A DNA stretch of 6,468 nucleotides from Anaerolineales bacterium (GTDB lineage Bacteria; Chloroflexota; Anaerolineae; Anaerolineales; UBA6663). The notes under the pieces are model-generated. The model worked only from the letters and a program-made list of their open reading frames with translations, had not been told where the DNA came from and searched no databases. The position numbers and the translations under genes are program-made. Each line of letters opens with the position of its first letter. Positions within the stretch are counted from its first letter, which is position 1. The DNA lies in contig JAGOBN010000249.1 of the NCBI GenBank assembly GCA_017999235.1, positions 1 to 6,468 on the forward strand, given 5' to 3'. This document shows positions 1 through 4,963 of this stretch, one piece after another.

Positions 1-117
1 CCAGGTATGCGCTGGAGCCGGGCGGGTGCAGAGCCTTTATTGCCGATCCGCGCAGCCGTGATGAGCGGCGCGTTCGACACTTGGTGGCAGGCGGTTTCCG
101 CCATGCCCCTCAACTGA
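1..117 (+). CDS. C-terminal end of an ISKra4-like transposase (5' part outside window)
   Basis: Frame 1 is open from the window edge to a TGA at 115-117 and gives 38 residues. They begin PGMRWSRAGAEPLL, continue with an L-P-I-R-A-A-V-M-S-G stretch, then F-D-T-W-W, and end in PLN. The order GMRWS-x-x-GA, then LPIRAA, then SG-x-[FW]-D and a short tail is, from memory, the conserved C-terminus of ISKra4-family DDE transposases, which cut and reinsert their own insertion sequence. Only the end is visible, so it is unknown whether the element is intact. The element's right end should lie shortly after the stop, before the minus-strand gene that ends at 134. No matching left inverted repeat is available to fix it. 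Family assignment is by recalled motif only. Confidence 0.6.
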   Translation, partial: PGMRWSRAGAEPLLPIRAAVMSGAFDTWWQAVSAMPLN

Positions 118-133
118 AATGCACCCCAGGGCC

Positions 134-544
134 TTACGGGATCAGGCTGGCGGGCAGGCCGTGCGCGGGGACGAGCAGCGCCGCCTGGCGGATGCGCTCG
201 ATGAGCAGCGCCGAATCAATGTCTTTGAGGAGATAGTTGAGGGCGCCGGCGCGATGCGCCGCCCAGCGCTCCCATTCGCTGGGATAAGACGTTAACACGA
301 TCACGATCGCCCCCAGACCGCTCTCGGCGATCCAATTTATCAGTTCCAGGCCGCGCCCGTCGGCGCGCTTAGTCTCCACCAGCACCACTTCCGGCCGAAG
401 CCGGCGGACCAGGCCAATGGCCACATCCGCCTCGGCCACATCCCCCACCACCGTGAGGTCCGACGCGAAGCTGAGGCGGCATTTGAGCGCCTGGCGCACC
501 TCAGCATGATCGTCGACGATGAGAATCCGAGTGGGACACGACAT
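134..544 (-). CDS. stand-alone NarL-type receiver domain with Glu at the phosphorylation site
   Basis: 136 residues make up one CheY-like receiver domain and nothing else. The acidic pair is Asp11-Asp12 (ILIVDDH), the switch Thr is Thr84 (VLTS), and the conserved Lys is Lys107 (YLLKD). The usual phospho-acceptor position, the D of the D-[IV]-x-[ML] motif, is Glu57 in VVLVETK. Glu there mimics a phosphorylated Asp in some receivers and prevents normal phosphorylation, so the domain may be locked on, or may act as a decoy or adaptor. NarL/LuxR-type regulators normally run to about 210 residues with a C-terminal HTH. Here the protein stops in the linker, 16 nt from a transposase stop codon, so truncation by an insertion is a real alternative. 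The start has no Shine-Dalgarno, but a TATAGT lies 6 nt upstream, which suits a leaderless mRNA. Receiver identity is firm; function is inferred. Confidence 0.85.
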   Translation of the reverse strand: MSCPTRILIVDDHAEVRQALKCRLSFASDLTVVGDVAEADVAIGLVRRLRPEVVLVETKRADGRGLELINWIAESGLGAIVIVLTSYPSEWERWAAHRAGALNYLLKDIDSALLIERIRQAALLVPAHGLPASLIP

Positions 545-550
545 GGTGTG

Positions 551-556
551 ACTATA
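551..556 (-). promoter_or_regulatory. candidate -10 box, leaderless start of the receiver gene
   Basis: On the minus strand this reads TATAGT, matching five of six bases of TATAAT, and ends 6 nt before the ATG at 544. Transcription would then begin at or next to the start codon. No convincing -35 lies 16-18 nt upstream. An AGGAGG is nearby but on the opposite strand, so it cannot serve this gene. Confidence 0.4.
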
Positions 557-642
557 AGGAGGCCCCTGGCGGCAACTTAGTATCAGCCGTCCTGTACTTT
601 TTCGATAAATGTCATAACAAATAAACAGTCATTATTGCTTGA

Positions 643-675
643 TGTCTGGTTGTTTAGGCGCGGTGATTCCAGACA
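643..675. repeat. 7-bp inverted repeat TGTCTGG / CCAGACA
   Basis: TGTCTGG at 643-649 and CCAGACA at 669-675 are perfect reverse complements separated by 19 nt. The arms are about three helical turns apart, compatible with a protein-bound operator or half-sites. No T-run follows, so it is not a terminator. Its role is unknown. Confidence 0.35.
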
Positions 676-682
676 AGCGACT

Positions 683-698
683 TGATTATTGTTAATCA
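683..698. promoter_or_regulatory. palindrome TGATTA-N4-TAATCA, candidate operator
   Basis: TGATTA (683-688) and TAATCA (693-698) are perfect inverted repeats around TTGT. It superficially resembles an FNR/CRP site, but the TTGAT and ATCA half-sites are 8 nt apart, not the 4 of a canonical FNR box. A weaker promoter (TTGTTA at 689-694, TATTAA at 714-719, 19-nt spacer) would overlap it. Confidence 0.35.
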
Positions 699-749
699 GA
701 CACGCTTATCGCCTATTAAACGGGGGAAGATTGTCACTATTCGACCCAA

Positions 750-777
750 ATGACATCTTCTAGGATGTGGCTATAAG
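750..777 (+). promoter_or_regulatory. promoter of the Rrf2-family regulator, with palindrome in its spacer
   Basis: ATGACA at 750-755 matches five of six -35 bases and TATAAG at 772-777 matches five of six -10 bases, with a 16-nt spacer. Transcription would start near 784 and give a leader of about 105 nt. The palindrome ACATC-TTCTAG-GATGT (753-768) overlaps the -35 box and fills most of the spacer, a position where a bound dimer would block RNA polymerase. Autoregulation by the encoded Rrf2 protein is a reasonable but untested guess. Confidence 0.5.
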
Positions 778-854
778 TTGTCGCTTTTGGGTTATGGTGG
801 CGAAGGCCCGTCAACAAACCGGGATCACCGGCCTGGGGCCGTACACAAACTAAT

Positions 855-882
855 CTTAAGCGGCCTACCAGCTTAAGGGAGG
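855..882 (+). promoter_or_regulatory. leader hairpin overlapping the Shine-Dalgarno of the Rrf2 gene
   Basis: CTTAAGC (855-861) and GCTTAAG (871-877) form a perfect 7-bp stem with a 9-nt loop. The ribosome-binding site GGGAGG (877-882, 6 nt before the ATG at 889) begins at the last base of the 3' arm. When folded, the stem would abut the site and hide its upstream AA. The clear Shine-Dalgarno supports ATG 889 as the start rather than the out-of-frame ATG at 884. Confidence 0.5.
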
Positions 883-888
883 AATGTT

Positions 889-1332
889 ATGCAAATTACT
901 CGTCAAGCTGACTATGCAGTCCGAGCAATCGTTTACCTTGCCCAGCAGGGTTCTGGCGCGCGGGTTTCCACGGCGCAGGTGGCGCAAGAGCAGCACATCC
1001 CGCCCACGTTCCTGGCCAAGATCATCTCTCAGCTATCCACCGCCGGCGTGGTGCGCGCGACGCGCGGCGCGCGGGGCGGCATTACGCTCGCCCGCCCGCC
1101 GGAAGAAATCAGCCTGCTGGAGATTGTGGAAGCGATTGACGGCCCGGTGTCGCTTAACGAGTGCACCCACGACCCGAGCCTGTGCCTGATGGGTGAAACC
1201 TGCGCCGTGCGCGAAGTGTGGTGTGATGTGCGCGTGGAGCTGGTGGGGCGTCTGAAGCGCACGACTTTCGATCAGTTGACGCGGCCGGTGAATGTGTCCG
1301 CGCCCGAGCTGATGGACGCGGTCGCGCGCTAA
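889..1332 (+). CDS. Rrf2-family transcriptional regulator, probably Fe-S cluster-binding
   Basis: 147 residues, the usual Rrf2 length. The start (MQITRQADYAVRAIVYLA) is the canonical Rrf2 N-terminus. The winged helix-turn-helix spans about residues 26-68, with the recognition helix around PPTFLAKIISQL (38-49) and the wing around RGARGGITLARP (59-70), followed by the conserved SLLEIVEAIDG. Cys92, Cys99 and Cys105, spaced C-x6-C-x5-C, lie where IscR, NsrR and related proteins bind an Fe-S cluster; a fourth Cys (112) follows the conserved Trp111. Such proteins sense iron-sulfur status, nitric oxide or redox state and usually repress. Which signal applies here cannot be read from sequence. The gene stands alone with its own promoter. 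Its TAA overlaps the stop of the convergent kinase gene, and no terminator lies between them. Confidence 0.93.
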   Translation: MQITRQADYAVRAIVYLAQQGSGARVSTAQVAQEQHIPPTFLAKIISQLSTAGVVRATRGARGGITLARPPEEISLLEIVEAIDGPVSLNECTHDPSLCLMGETCAVREVWCDVRVELVGRLKRTTFDQLTRPVNVSAPELMDAVAR

Positions 1333-2504
1333 CCTACAGTTTTTGGCACGCGCACGCGCACGGTTGTGCCGGCGCCGGCCTGGCTGGTGATCTGGCAGTG
1401 GCCGCCGATAGCGGTCACCCGGTCCCGCATATTCACCAAGCCGTGACCTACCCGGCGTTCGGTTTGGGCGGCGTCAAAGCCCTGGCCGTTGTCTTGCAGC
1501 ACCAGTTCAATCACCTGCTCGTGTTCGATTAAATAAATCTCTACCCGCGTGGCCCGGCTATGCCGGGCCGCGTTGCTGAGCGCCTCCTGCGCAATGTGGA
1601 AGAGCGCGCGCCGCCCTTCCAGCGTCAGCGTCTGCTCCACCGCCGGATCGGCGCGCAGCTCCACGCTCATCAGGGTGTTGCCCCGGAATTCATCCAAGAG
1701 CTGGCGCAGGGCCGGCACCAGGTTGTCCCCCTCAAAGCGGCGCGGCCGCAGATCTAGAATATACGCGCGGATATCGCGGATGACGGTGTTGAGCGAGTCG
1801 ATGGCGCCGCGCACCCGGTCCGAAGCGTTGGCGGCGTCCCCTTCACGCAGCAGGCTGTTGACCAGTTCCAGGTTTAAGCCGACCGCATAAATCGACTGGA
1901 TGATCCCGTCATGCAGATCCATGCCGATGCGCTGGCGCTCTTCGACCACGCGCAGCTGCTGGACCTGCTCGTAGAGCCGGGCGTTGTCGATGGCGATGGC
2001 GGCGTGGGCGGCCAACTGTTCGATCAGGTGTTGATCCTGCTCGGAGAATTCGGCGCTGCTGAGCTTGTTGGTGAGATAGAGGTTGCCCAGCGATTTGCCC
2101 TTATGGCGGATGGGCACCCCCAAAAAGCTGGTCATCCGCGGATGGCCGGCGGGAAAGCCGCTGGATTTGGAATGCCGGCTCAGCTCCGTCAGGCGCACGG
2201 CGTGGTGGCCGCGCATGATGACGCCCAGCAGGCCGTGGCCCTGCGGGCGGTGGCTGATGCGCGCTTCCGCTTCGGCGCTCATCCCCACGGTTACAAACTC
2301 CACCAGCATTTCCCCGTTCTCGTCCGGCACCCCCAAGGCGCCATATTCCGCATCCACCAGGGTCACGGCCGCGGTCACGATGCGTTTGAGGGTTTCGCCC
2401 AGCGACAGATCGGCCGAGATCGCCAGCACCGCCAGGTCCAGGGCCAGCAGCCGTCGATTGAGGACTTCCGGCAGGGGTGGGGGAAGAAAGGTCGGAGCTT
2501 CCAT
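1329..2504 (-). CDS. GAF-domain sensor histidine kinase, DevS/DosS-like (HisKA_3 + HATPase_c)
   Basis: 391 residues from ATG 2504, with no membrane segment, so cytosolic. Domains: GAF about 36-178, HisKA_3 about 184-255 with phospho-acceptor His198 in MDLHDG, then HATPase_c with the N box around 303-316 (EALSN, Asn311), a G box DNGQGF (338-343) and GHGLVNMR (353-360). The GAF domain aligns well with mycobacterial DosS/DevS. His121 in the HPRM motif matches the heme ligand His149, Tyr143 in NLYL matches distal Tyr171 at the same 22-residue spacing, and Asp61 matches Asp90, while Glu87 is Gly58. Heme binding is therefore possible but unproven. It should phosphorylate the divergently encoded regulator at 2584. 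The frame stays open to an ATG at 2603, but that extension has no family homology that I recognise, would overlap the regulator's start and would cover this gene's own promoter, so 2504 is preferred. Confidence 0.92.
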   Translation of the reverse strand: MEAPTFLPPPLPEVLNRRLLALDLAVLAISADLSLGETLKRIVTAAVTLVDAEYGALGVPDENGEMLVEFVTVGMSAEAEARISHRPQGHGLLGVIMRGHHAVRLTELSRHSKSSGFPAGHPRMTSFLGVPIRHKGKSLGNLYLTNKLSSAEFSEQDQHLIEQLAAHAAIAIDNARLYEQVQQLRVVEERQRIGMDLHDGIIQSIYAVGLNLELVNSLLREGDAANASDRVRGAIDSLNTVIRDIRAYILDLRPRRFEGDNLVPALRQLLDEFRGNTLMSVELRADPAVEQTLTLEGRRALFHIAQEALSNAARHSRATRVEIYLIEHEQVIELVLQDNGQGFDAAQTERRVGHGLVNMRDRVTAIGGHCQITSQAGAGTTVRVRVPKTVG

Positions 2505-2513
2505 GCGCGGGTG

Positions 2514-2542
2514 ATTGTATGCGACTCTGGCGCTCTCGGCAA
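2514..2542 (-). promoter_or_regulatory. promoter of the histidine kinase gene (leaderless or nearly so)
   Basis: On the minus strand TTGCCG (2537-2542) and TACAAT (2514-2519) are separated by 17 nt and match four and five of six consensus bases. The -10 ends 9 nt before ATG 2504, so the mRNA should begin within about three bases of the start codon. No Shine-Dalgarno is present. Confidence 0.55.
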
Positions 2543-2547
2543 TGCGC

Positions 2548-2577
2548 TTGCCTCCACAGCCTAGCTCCGAGTAAAAT
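2548..2577 (+). promoter_or_regulatory. promoter of the response regulator gene (leaderless)
   Basis: TTGCCT (2548-2553) and TAAAAT (2572-2577) are separated by 18 nt. The -10 ends 6 nt before ATG 2584, so transcription should begin at the start codon. There is no Shine-Dalgarno. Its -35 box is only 5 bp from the -35 box of the divergent kinase promoter, so one bound regulator could control both. Confidence 0.55.
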
Positions 2578-2583
2578 CGGTCT

Positions 2584-3237
2584 ATGCACAAACAACGGAT
2601 CATGCTGGTGGACGATCATGAGGTTGTCCGGTTGGGATTGAAAGCGCTCATTGAGCGCCGGATGGATATGGAAGTGGTGGCGGAGGCGGCCACCGCCGCC
2701 GAAGCCGTCACGAAGAGCCAGGCCCATAAGCCGGATGTCATCATCATGGATATCCGTTTGGGCGGTTCCAGCGGCATTGACGCATGCGGGGCGATCAGCC
2801 AGCAGCTGCCGGACGTCAAGATCATTATGCTGACCTCCTTTGCTGAGGATGAGATGCTGTTTGCGGCGATCCGCGCCGGCGCCTCAGGCTATGTGCTCAA
2901 GCAGGCCGGGGGCCAAGAGGTGATCCGCGCGATTGAGACGGTGAGCCAGGGGCATTCCCTGCTGGACCCGTCCCTGACCGAGCGCGTCTTTGCCGAGGTG
3001 CGCCGGGCCGCGCGCGCCCAGGAATCGGCGGCTTTCTCTCAGCTGACTGAGCAGGAGCGCCGCGTCCTGCTGTTGGTGGCGGATGGCAAGACCAACCGGG
3101 AAATTGCCCAAGACCTGCATTTGGGCCAGGGCACGGTGCGGAATTATGTCAGTAATATTTTGAGCAAGCTCGGTCTCTCTAATCGGGCCGAGGCGGCCGC
3201 CTACGCCACCAAACACAATCTGCGCGAGTCGCTCTAA
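2584..3237 (+). CDS. NarL/DevR-type DNA-binding response regulator
   Basis: 217 residues, typical of the NarL/FixJ group. The receiver domain (about 4-120) is complete: acidic pair Asp10-Asp11, phospho-acceptor Asp56 in IIMDIR, switch Thr84 in MLTS and Lys106 in YVLKQ. After a linker, the LuxR-type helix-turn-helix (about 152-212) starts LTEQERRVLLL, carries the TNREIAQDL helix, and has its recognition helix around GTVRNYVSNILSKLG (183-197). The C-terminal part resembles mycobacterial DosR/DevR (LTxQER, TVKNYVSxLLxKLG), matching the DevS-like character of the neighbouring kinase. The two are almost certainly a cognate pair: divergent, 79 bp apart, each with a leaderless-type promoter. It acts as a transcription factor in the cytoplasm. 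I see no canonical DosR box in the window. A strong terminator follows. Confidence 0.95.
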   Translation: MHKQRIMLVDDHEVVRLGLKALIERRMDMEVVAEAATAAEAVTKSQAHKPDVIIMDIRLGGSSGIDACGAISQQLPDVKIIMLTSFAEDEMLFAAIRAGASGYVLKQAGGQEVIRAIETVSQGHSLLDPSLTERVFAEVRRAARAQESAAFSQLTEQERRVLLLVADGKTNREIAQDLHLGQGTVRNYVSNILSKLGLSNRAEAAAYATKHNLRESL

Positions 3238-3260
3238 GCCCGGCTTTCCGTGGTGATTGG

Positions 3261-3294
3261 AACGGCGGGCGGCACGAGGCCCGCCGTTTTATTT
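3261..3294 (+). terminator. strong intrinsic terminator after the response regulator gene
   Basis: AACGGCGGGC (3261-3270) pairs perfectly with GCCCGCCGTT (3279-3288) around an 8-nt loop, giving a 10-bp GC-rich stem. The 3' arm runs into TTTTATTT (3287-3294). It begins 23 nt after the regulator's stop and separates it from the lipoprotein genes. Confidence 0.9.
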
Positions 3295-3342
3295 GGCCGG
3301 CGCCGAGCGTTGGCCGAGCTCAACGCCTGCGCGCGGCGAAAC

Positions 3343-3368
3343 CCGGGGCCGCCGGTCCTTGGCCCCGG
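3343..3368 (+). repeat. GC-rich hairpin in the leader of the Cys-rich lipoprotein gene
   Basis: CCGGGGCC (3343-3350) pairs perfectly with GGCCCCGG (3361-3368) around a 10-nt loop. No T-run follows, so it is not a simple terminator. It ends 18 nt before the AGGAGG and could stabilise the leader or be fortuitous in such GC-rich sequence. I found no clear promoter between the terminator at 3294 and this gene. Confidence 0.4.
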
Positions 3369-3386
3369 CCCCGATCAAGCAGCCAT

Positions 3387-3392
3387 AGGAGG
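3387..3392 (+). promoter_or_regulatory. consensus Shine-Dalgarno of the Cys-rich lipoprotein gene
   Basis: AGGAGG lies 5 nt before ATG 3398 and fixes that start. It contrasts with the kinase, response regulator and second lipoprotein genes, which have none. Confidence 0.8.
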
Positions 3393-3397
3393 CGCGC

Positions 3398-4195
3398 ATG
3401 TTGTCTCTGAAACTTAGCCGAGTCGCCCTTGGCCTGGCCGGCTTGGGCCTGGCGGCCGCCTGCCAACCCTTGGCACTCCCCACCCCCACCGCCTCACCCG
3501 CGCCGGCCACCGCCACGCCGCCGCCGGTCTTGATGTGCACCCCGCCCCCCTGCCTGGCTGGCGAGGTGTACCATTGCCCCAACGGCGATTGCCCCGGCGG
3601 CTGCGGCACTACTTGCGCCACGCCGACGCCCGGCGGCCTCACCCCCACCTACCCCCCGCCCATGTGCACGCCGCCGGCTTGCTGGTCGGGCGAGGTTTAT
3701 TTCTGCGCCGGGGAGTGCCTGGGCGGCTGCGGGACCACCTGCGCCACACGGACCCCCGATCCCCAGGCCAGCCCCGCCCCGACCTTTCCGGCGCCGGAGA
3801 CCTTGTGCACCCTGCCACAGCCGGCCCCGGCGGCCGGCACCCCGGCGCCGGCCGTTTTCCGGTGCGCCAGCGCCGAGACTGTGCGAGTGGGCGAAACGTT
3901 CACTGTGCTAGCCGAGGCCAGCGGTCTGGCCGAGCCGATTTTTGCGGTGCAGGCTCAGGACCAAGAAGGTTTTGGCGGGTTTAGCTTGCGGGTCAAGGCC
4001 GAAAATCAATGGCAGGGCGACCTGACCGGCAGCCAGGTGGTCACGATCACGGCGGTGCAGGCGAGTGGTCAACGCCTGCTCATCACCCTGACCGGTTCGG
4101 CCGCCGGCCGCGTTGACCTGCGCATCCTGGCCGGGTCGGCCGCTGGGCCGTTTGTGGAAGCCGAGGCGCTTACACTAACAATTACTGCGCCGTAG
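3398..4195 (+). CDS. predicted Cys-rich surface lipoprotein with two six-cysteine repeats
   Basis: 265 residues; I recognise no named family. Residues 1-22 form a lipoprotein-type signal: charged start, hydrophobic core, and LAAAC with Cys22 as the probable lipidated residue. A Pro/Thr/Ala linker (24-43) follows. Two homologous modules, about 46-78 and 89-120, each hold six cysteines (47, 52, 60, 65, 69, 73 and 90, 95, 103, 107, 111, 115), sharing MCTPP, GEVY and GGCGTTCAT. After a second Pro-rich spacer, residues about 154-265 are beta-rich with alternating hydrophobics and look like an Ig-like or beta-sandwich domain. The even cysteine count suggests disulfides outside the cell; metal binding is the other option. 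Thr/Pro-rich linkers of this kind are common in Chloroflexota surface proteins. The gene sits 11 bp before another lipoprotein gene. Function is unknown. Confidence 0.8.
   Translation: MLSLKLSRVALGLAGLGLAAACQPLALPTPTASPAPATATPPPVLMCTPPPCLAGEVYHCPNGDCPGGCGTTCATPTPGGLTPTYPPPMCTPPACWSGEVYFCAGECLGGCGTTCATRTPDPQASPAPTFPAPETLCTLPQPAPAAGTPAPAVFRCASAETVRVGETFTVLAEASGLAEPIFAVQAQDQEGFGGFSLRVKAENQWQGDLTGSQVVTITAVQASGQRLLITLTGSAAGRVDLRILAGSAAGPFVEAEALTLTITAP
3533..3631 (+). repeat. Cys-rich module, copy 1 (coding repeat)
   Basis: Encodes residues 46-78 with cysteines spaced C-x4-C-x7-C-x4-C-x3-C-x3-C. Copy 2 at 3662-3757 shares ATGTGCAC at its start, GGCGAGGT in the middle and a GGCGGCTGCGG core, so the module duplicated within the gene. 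Copy 1 has one extra residue between the third and fourth Cys. Confidence 0.75.
3662..3757 (+). repeat. Cys-rich module, copy 2 (coding repeat)
   Basis: Encodes residues 89-120 with cysteines spaced C-x4-C-x7-C-x3-C-x3-C-x3-C. It is one codon shorter than copy 1 and otherwise keeps every cysteine and the GGCGTTCAT core. The copies are joined by a 10-residue Gly/Pro/Thr linker. Confidence 0.75.
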
Positions 4196-4198
4196 AAT
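4169..4198 (+). promoter_or_regulatory. candidate promoter overlapping the upstream stop codon, leaderless start of the next gene
   Basis: TAGAAT (4193-4198), five of six -10 bases, includes the TAG stop of the upstream lipoprotein gene and ends 8 nt before ATG 4207. CTTACA (4169-4174) is an 18-nt-spaced -35 matching four of six. No Shine-Dalgarno precedes ATG 4207. Translational coupling after the stop 11 nt upstream is the alternative. Confidence 0.4.
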
Positions 4199-4206
4199 AA
4201 AACCTG

Positions 4207-4959
4207 ATGCGCCGGGCCGCCCTCCTGCCTCTGCTCCTGGTCCTGACCGCGCTGGCGTGCAATACGTTCTTCCCGCCGCGCCCGGAGGTGGCCTGGGACC
4301 CGGACCCGGCCGTGGTGGTGATCGAGCTCGCCACCCTCGGCGGCCTGCTCCCGCCGACCTACATGGACAGCTATATCCCGGCCGCCCGCGTGTGGGGGGA
4401 TGGCCGGATCATTTGGACCACGTTCGACGCGCCGGGCGGCCGGCGCGTGTTGGCGGGCCAACTCACGGCCGCTGAACTGCAAGCGCTCCTCCAGCGCTTT
4501 GTGGACGCCGGCTTCTTCGGGTGGCAGGCCTTCTATCAGCCGCCGTATCAGATTTACGATGGCGGCACGACGATCTTGACGGTCCAACTGCTCACGGAGT
4601 CGCGGAAAGTGGCCGAATACATGGACGGCGCGCCGGCCCAATTCGACGGGCTGGTGCAAGTGCTGGCCGAGGGCGCGGGGGCGGCCGGCGGCGACTTTGT
4701 GCCCGAGCGGGGCTATCTGCGCGCTTATCGGCAAACCGGAAACTCAGCGCCGCCGGAGGCCGTGTGGCCGGATGAGCGCCTGGGGTTCACCTTGGCCGAG
4801 GCCGAGACCGCCGGCCGTTATATTGAGGGCGCGGCCCTGCAATTTGCCTGGGCGGCGTTGAACCGTTCCCAGTTCGGGCTGATTGCTTCAGGGGGGCAGG
4901 CTTTCCAGATCACGCTCCAGGTGCCGGGCGTGACGTACCAGGAGCCGCCCGCGCCCTGA
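4207..4959 (+). CDS. predicted lipoprotein of unknown function
   Basis: 250 residues; I do not recognise a family with confidence. The N-terminus is a signal peptide (MRR, then a Leu/Ala-rich core) ending at ALAC, with Cys18 the likely lipid attachment site; Leu at -2 makes the lipobox imperfect. The mature part looks like a compact alpha/beta domain: a strand with [11 protein letters not shown] (60-70), a helix starting [20 protein letters not shown] (86-105), then [12 protein letters not shown] and a helix around residues 140-155. A short strand, a turn with dG, a helix ending in a GFF motif and another strand resemble small secreted domains of the DUF6438 kind, but only weakly. It follows the Cys-rich lipoprotein by 11 bp, so the two may be co-expressed or anchored together. 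No catalytic motif is visible. Confidence 0.75.
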   Translation: MRRAALLPLLLVLTALACNTFFPPRPEVAWDPDPAVVVIELATLGGLLPPTYMDSYIPAARVWGDGRIIWTTFDAPGGRRVLAGQLTAAELQALLQRFVDAGFFGWQAFYQPPYQIYDGGTTILTVQLLTESRKVAEYMDGAPAQFDGLVQVLAEGAGAAGGDFVPERGYLRAYRQTGNSAPPEAVWPDERLGFTLAEAETAGRYIEGAALQFAWAALNRSQFGLIASGGQAFQITLQVPGVTYQEPPAP

Positions 4960-4963
4960 GCCT

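Larger units (their letters stand above)
545..888. promoter_or_regulatory. 344-bp AT-rich intergenic regulatory region between divergent genes
   Basis: No convincing gene is present here. The stretch from about 590 to 780 is much richer in A/T than either flank, and the last 100 bp return to high GC as a probable 5' leader. It contains, in order, a 7-bp inverted repeat (643-649 and 669-675), a 6-bp palindrome (683-698), a promoter whose spacer holds a 5-bp palindrome (750-777), and a hairpin touching the ribosome-binding site (855-877). It separates the receiver gene on the left from the Rrf2-type regulator on the right, so operators for either are expected here. Confidence 0.7.

Noticed and set aside
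642..695. 17-codon open frame (MSGCLG...DYC) in the intergenic region
   Set aside because: No Shine-Dalgarno, only a poor CATTAT 6 nt upstream, and no sign of coding bias. It is probably chance, although a leaderless small peptide cannot be excluded.
683..698. FNR/CRP-type binding site
   Set aside because: The half-sites are 8 nt apart; canonical FNR needs TTGAT-N4-ATCAA and CRP needs TGTGA-N6-TCACA.
609..756. ATGTCAT (609-615) and ATGACAT (750-756) as a long-range inverted repeat
   Set aside because: Seven bases over about 135 bp in AT-rich sequence is expected by chance.
1346..1362. Tandem GCACGC repeat at the end of the kinase gene
   Set aside because: It simply encodes the alternating V-R-V-R strand at the C-terminus of the ATPase domain; fewer than three full units are present.
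1911..2564. Long plus-strand open frame of 217 codons inside the kinase gene
   Set aside because: It lies antisense to conserved GAF and HisKA_3 motifs. Long antisense frames are common in GC-rich coding sequence, and its protein is low in recognisable motifs.
2505..2603. 33-residue upstream extension of the kinase to an ATG at 2603
   Set aside because: It has no domain similarity that I recognise, overlaps the start of the divergent regulator gene and covers a good kinase promoter. ATG 2504 gives a sensible protein start.
3343..3368. Second intrinsic terminator before the Cys-rich lipoprotein gene
   Set aside because: The stem is perfect, but no T-run follows and a strong terminator already lies at 3261-3294.
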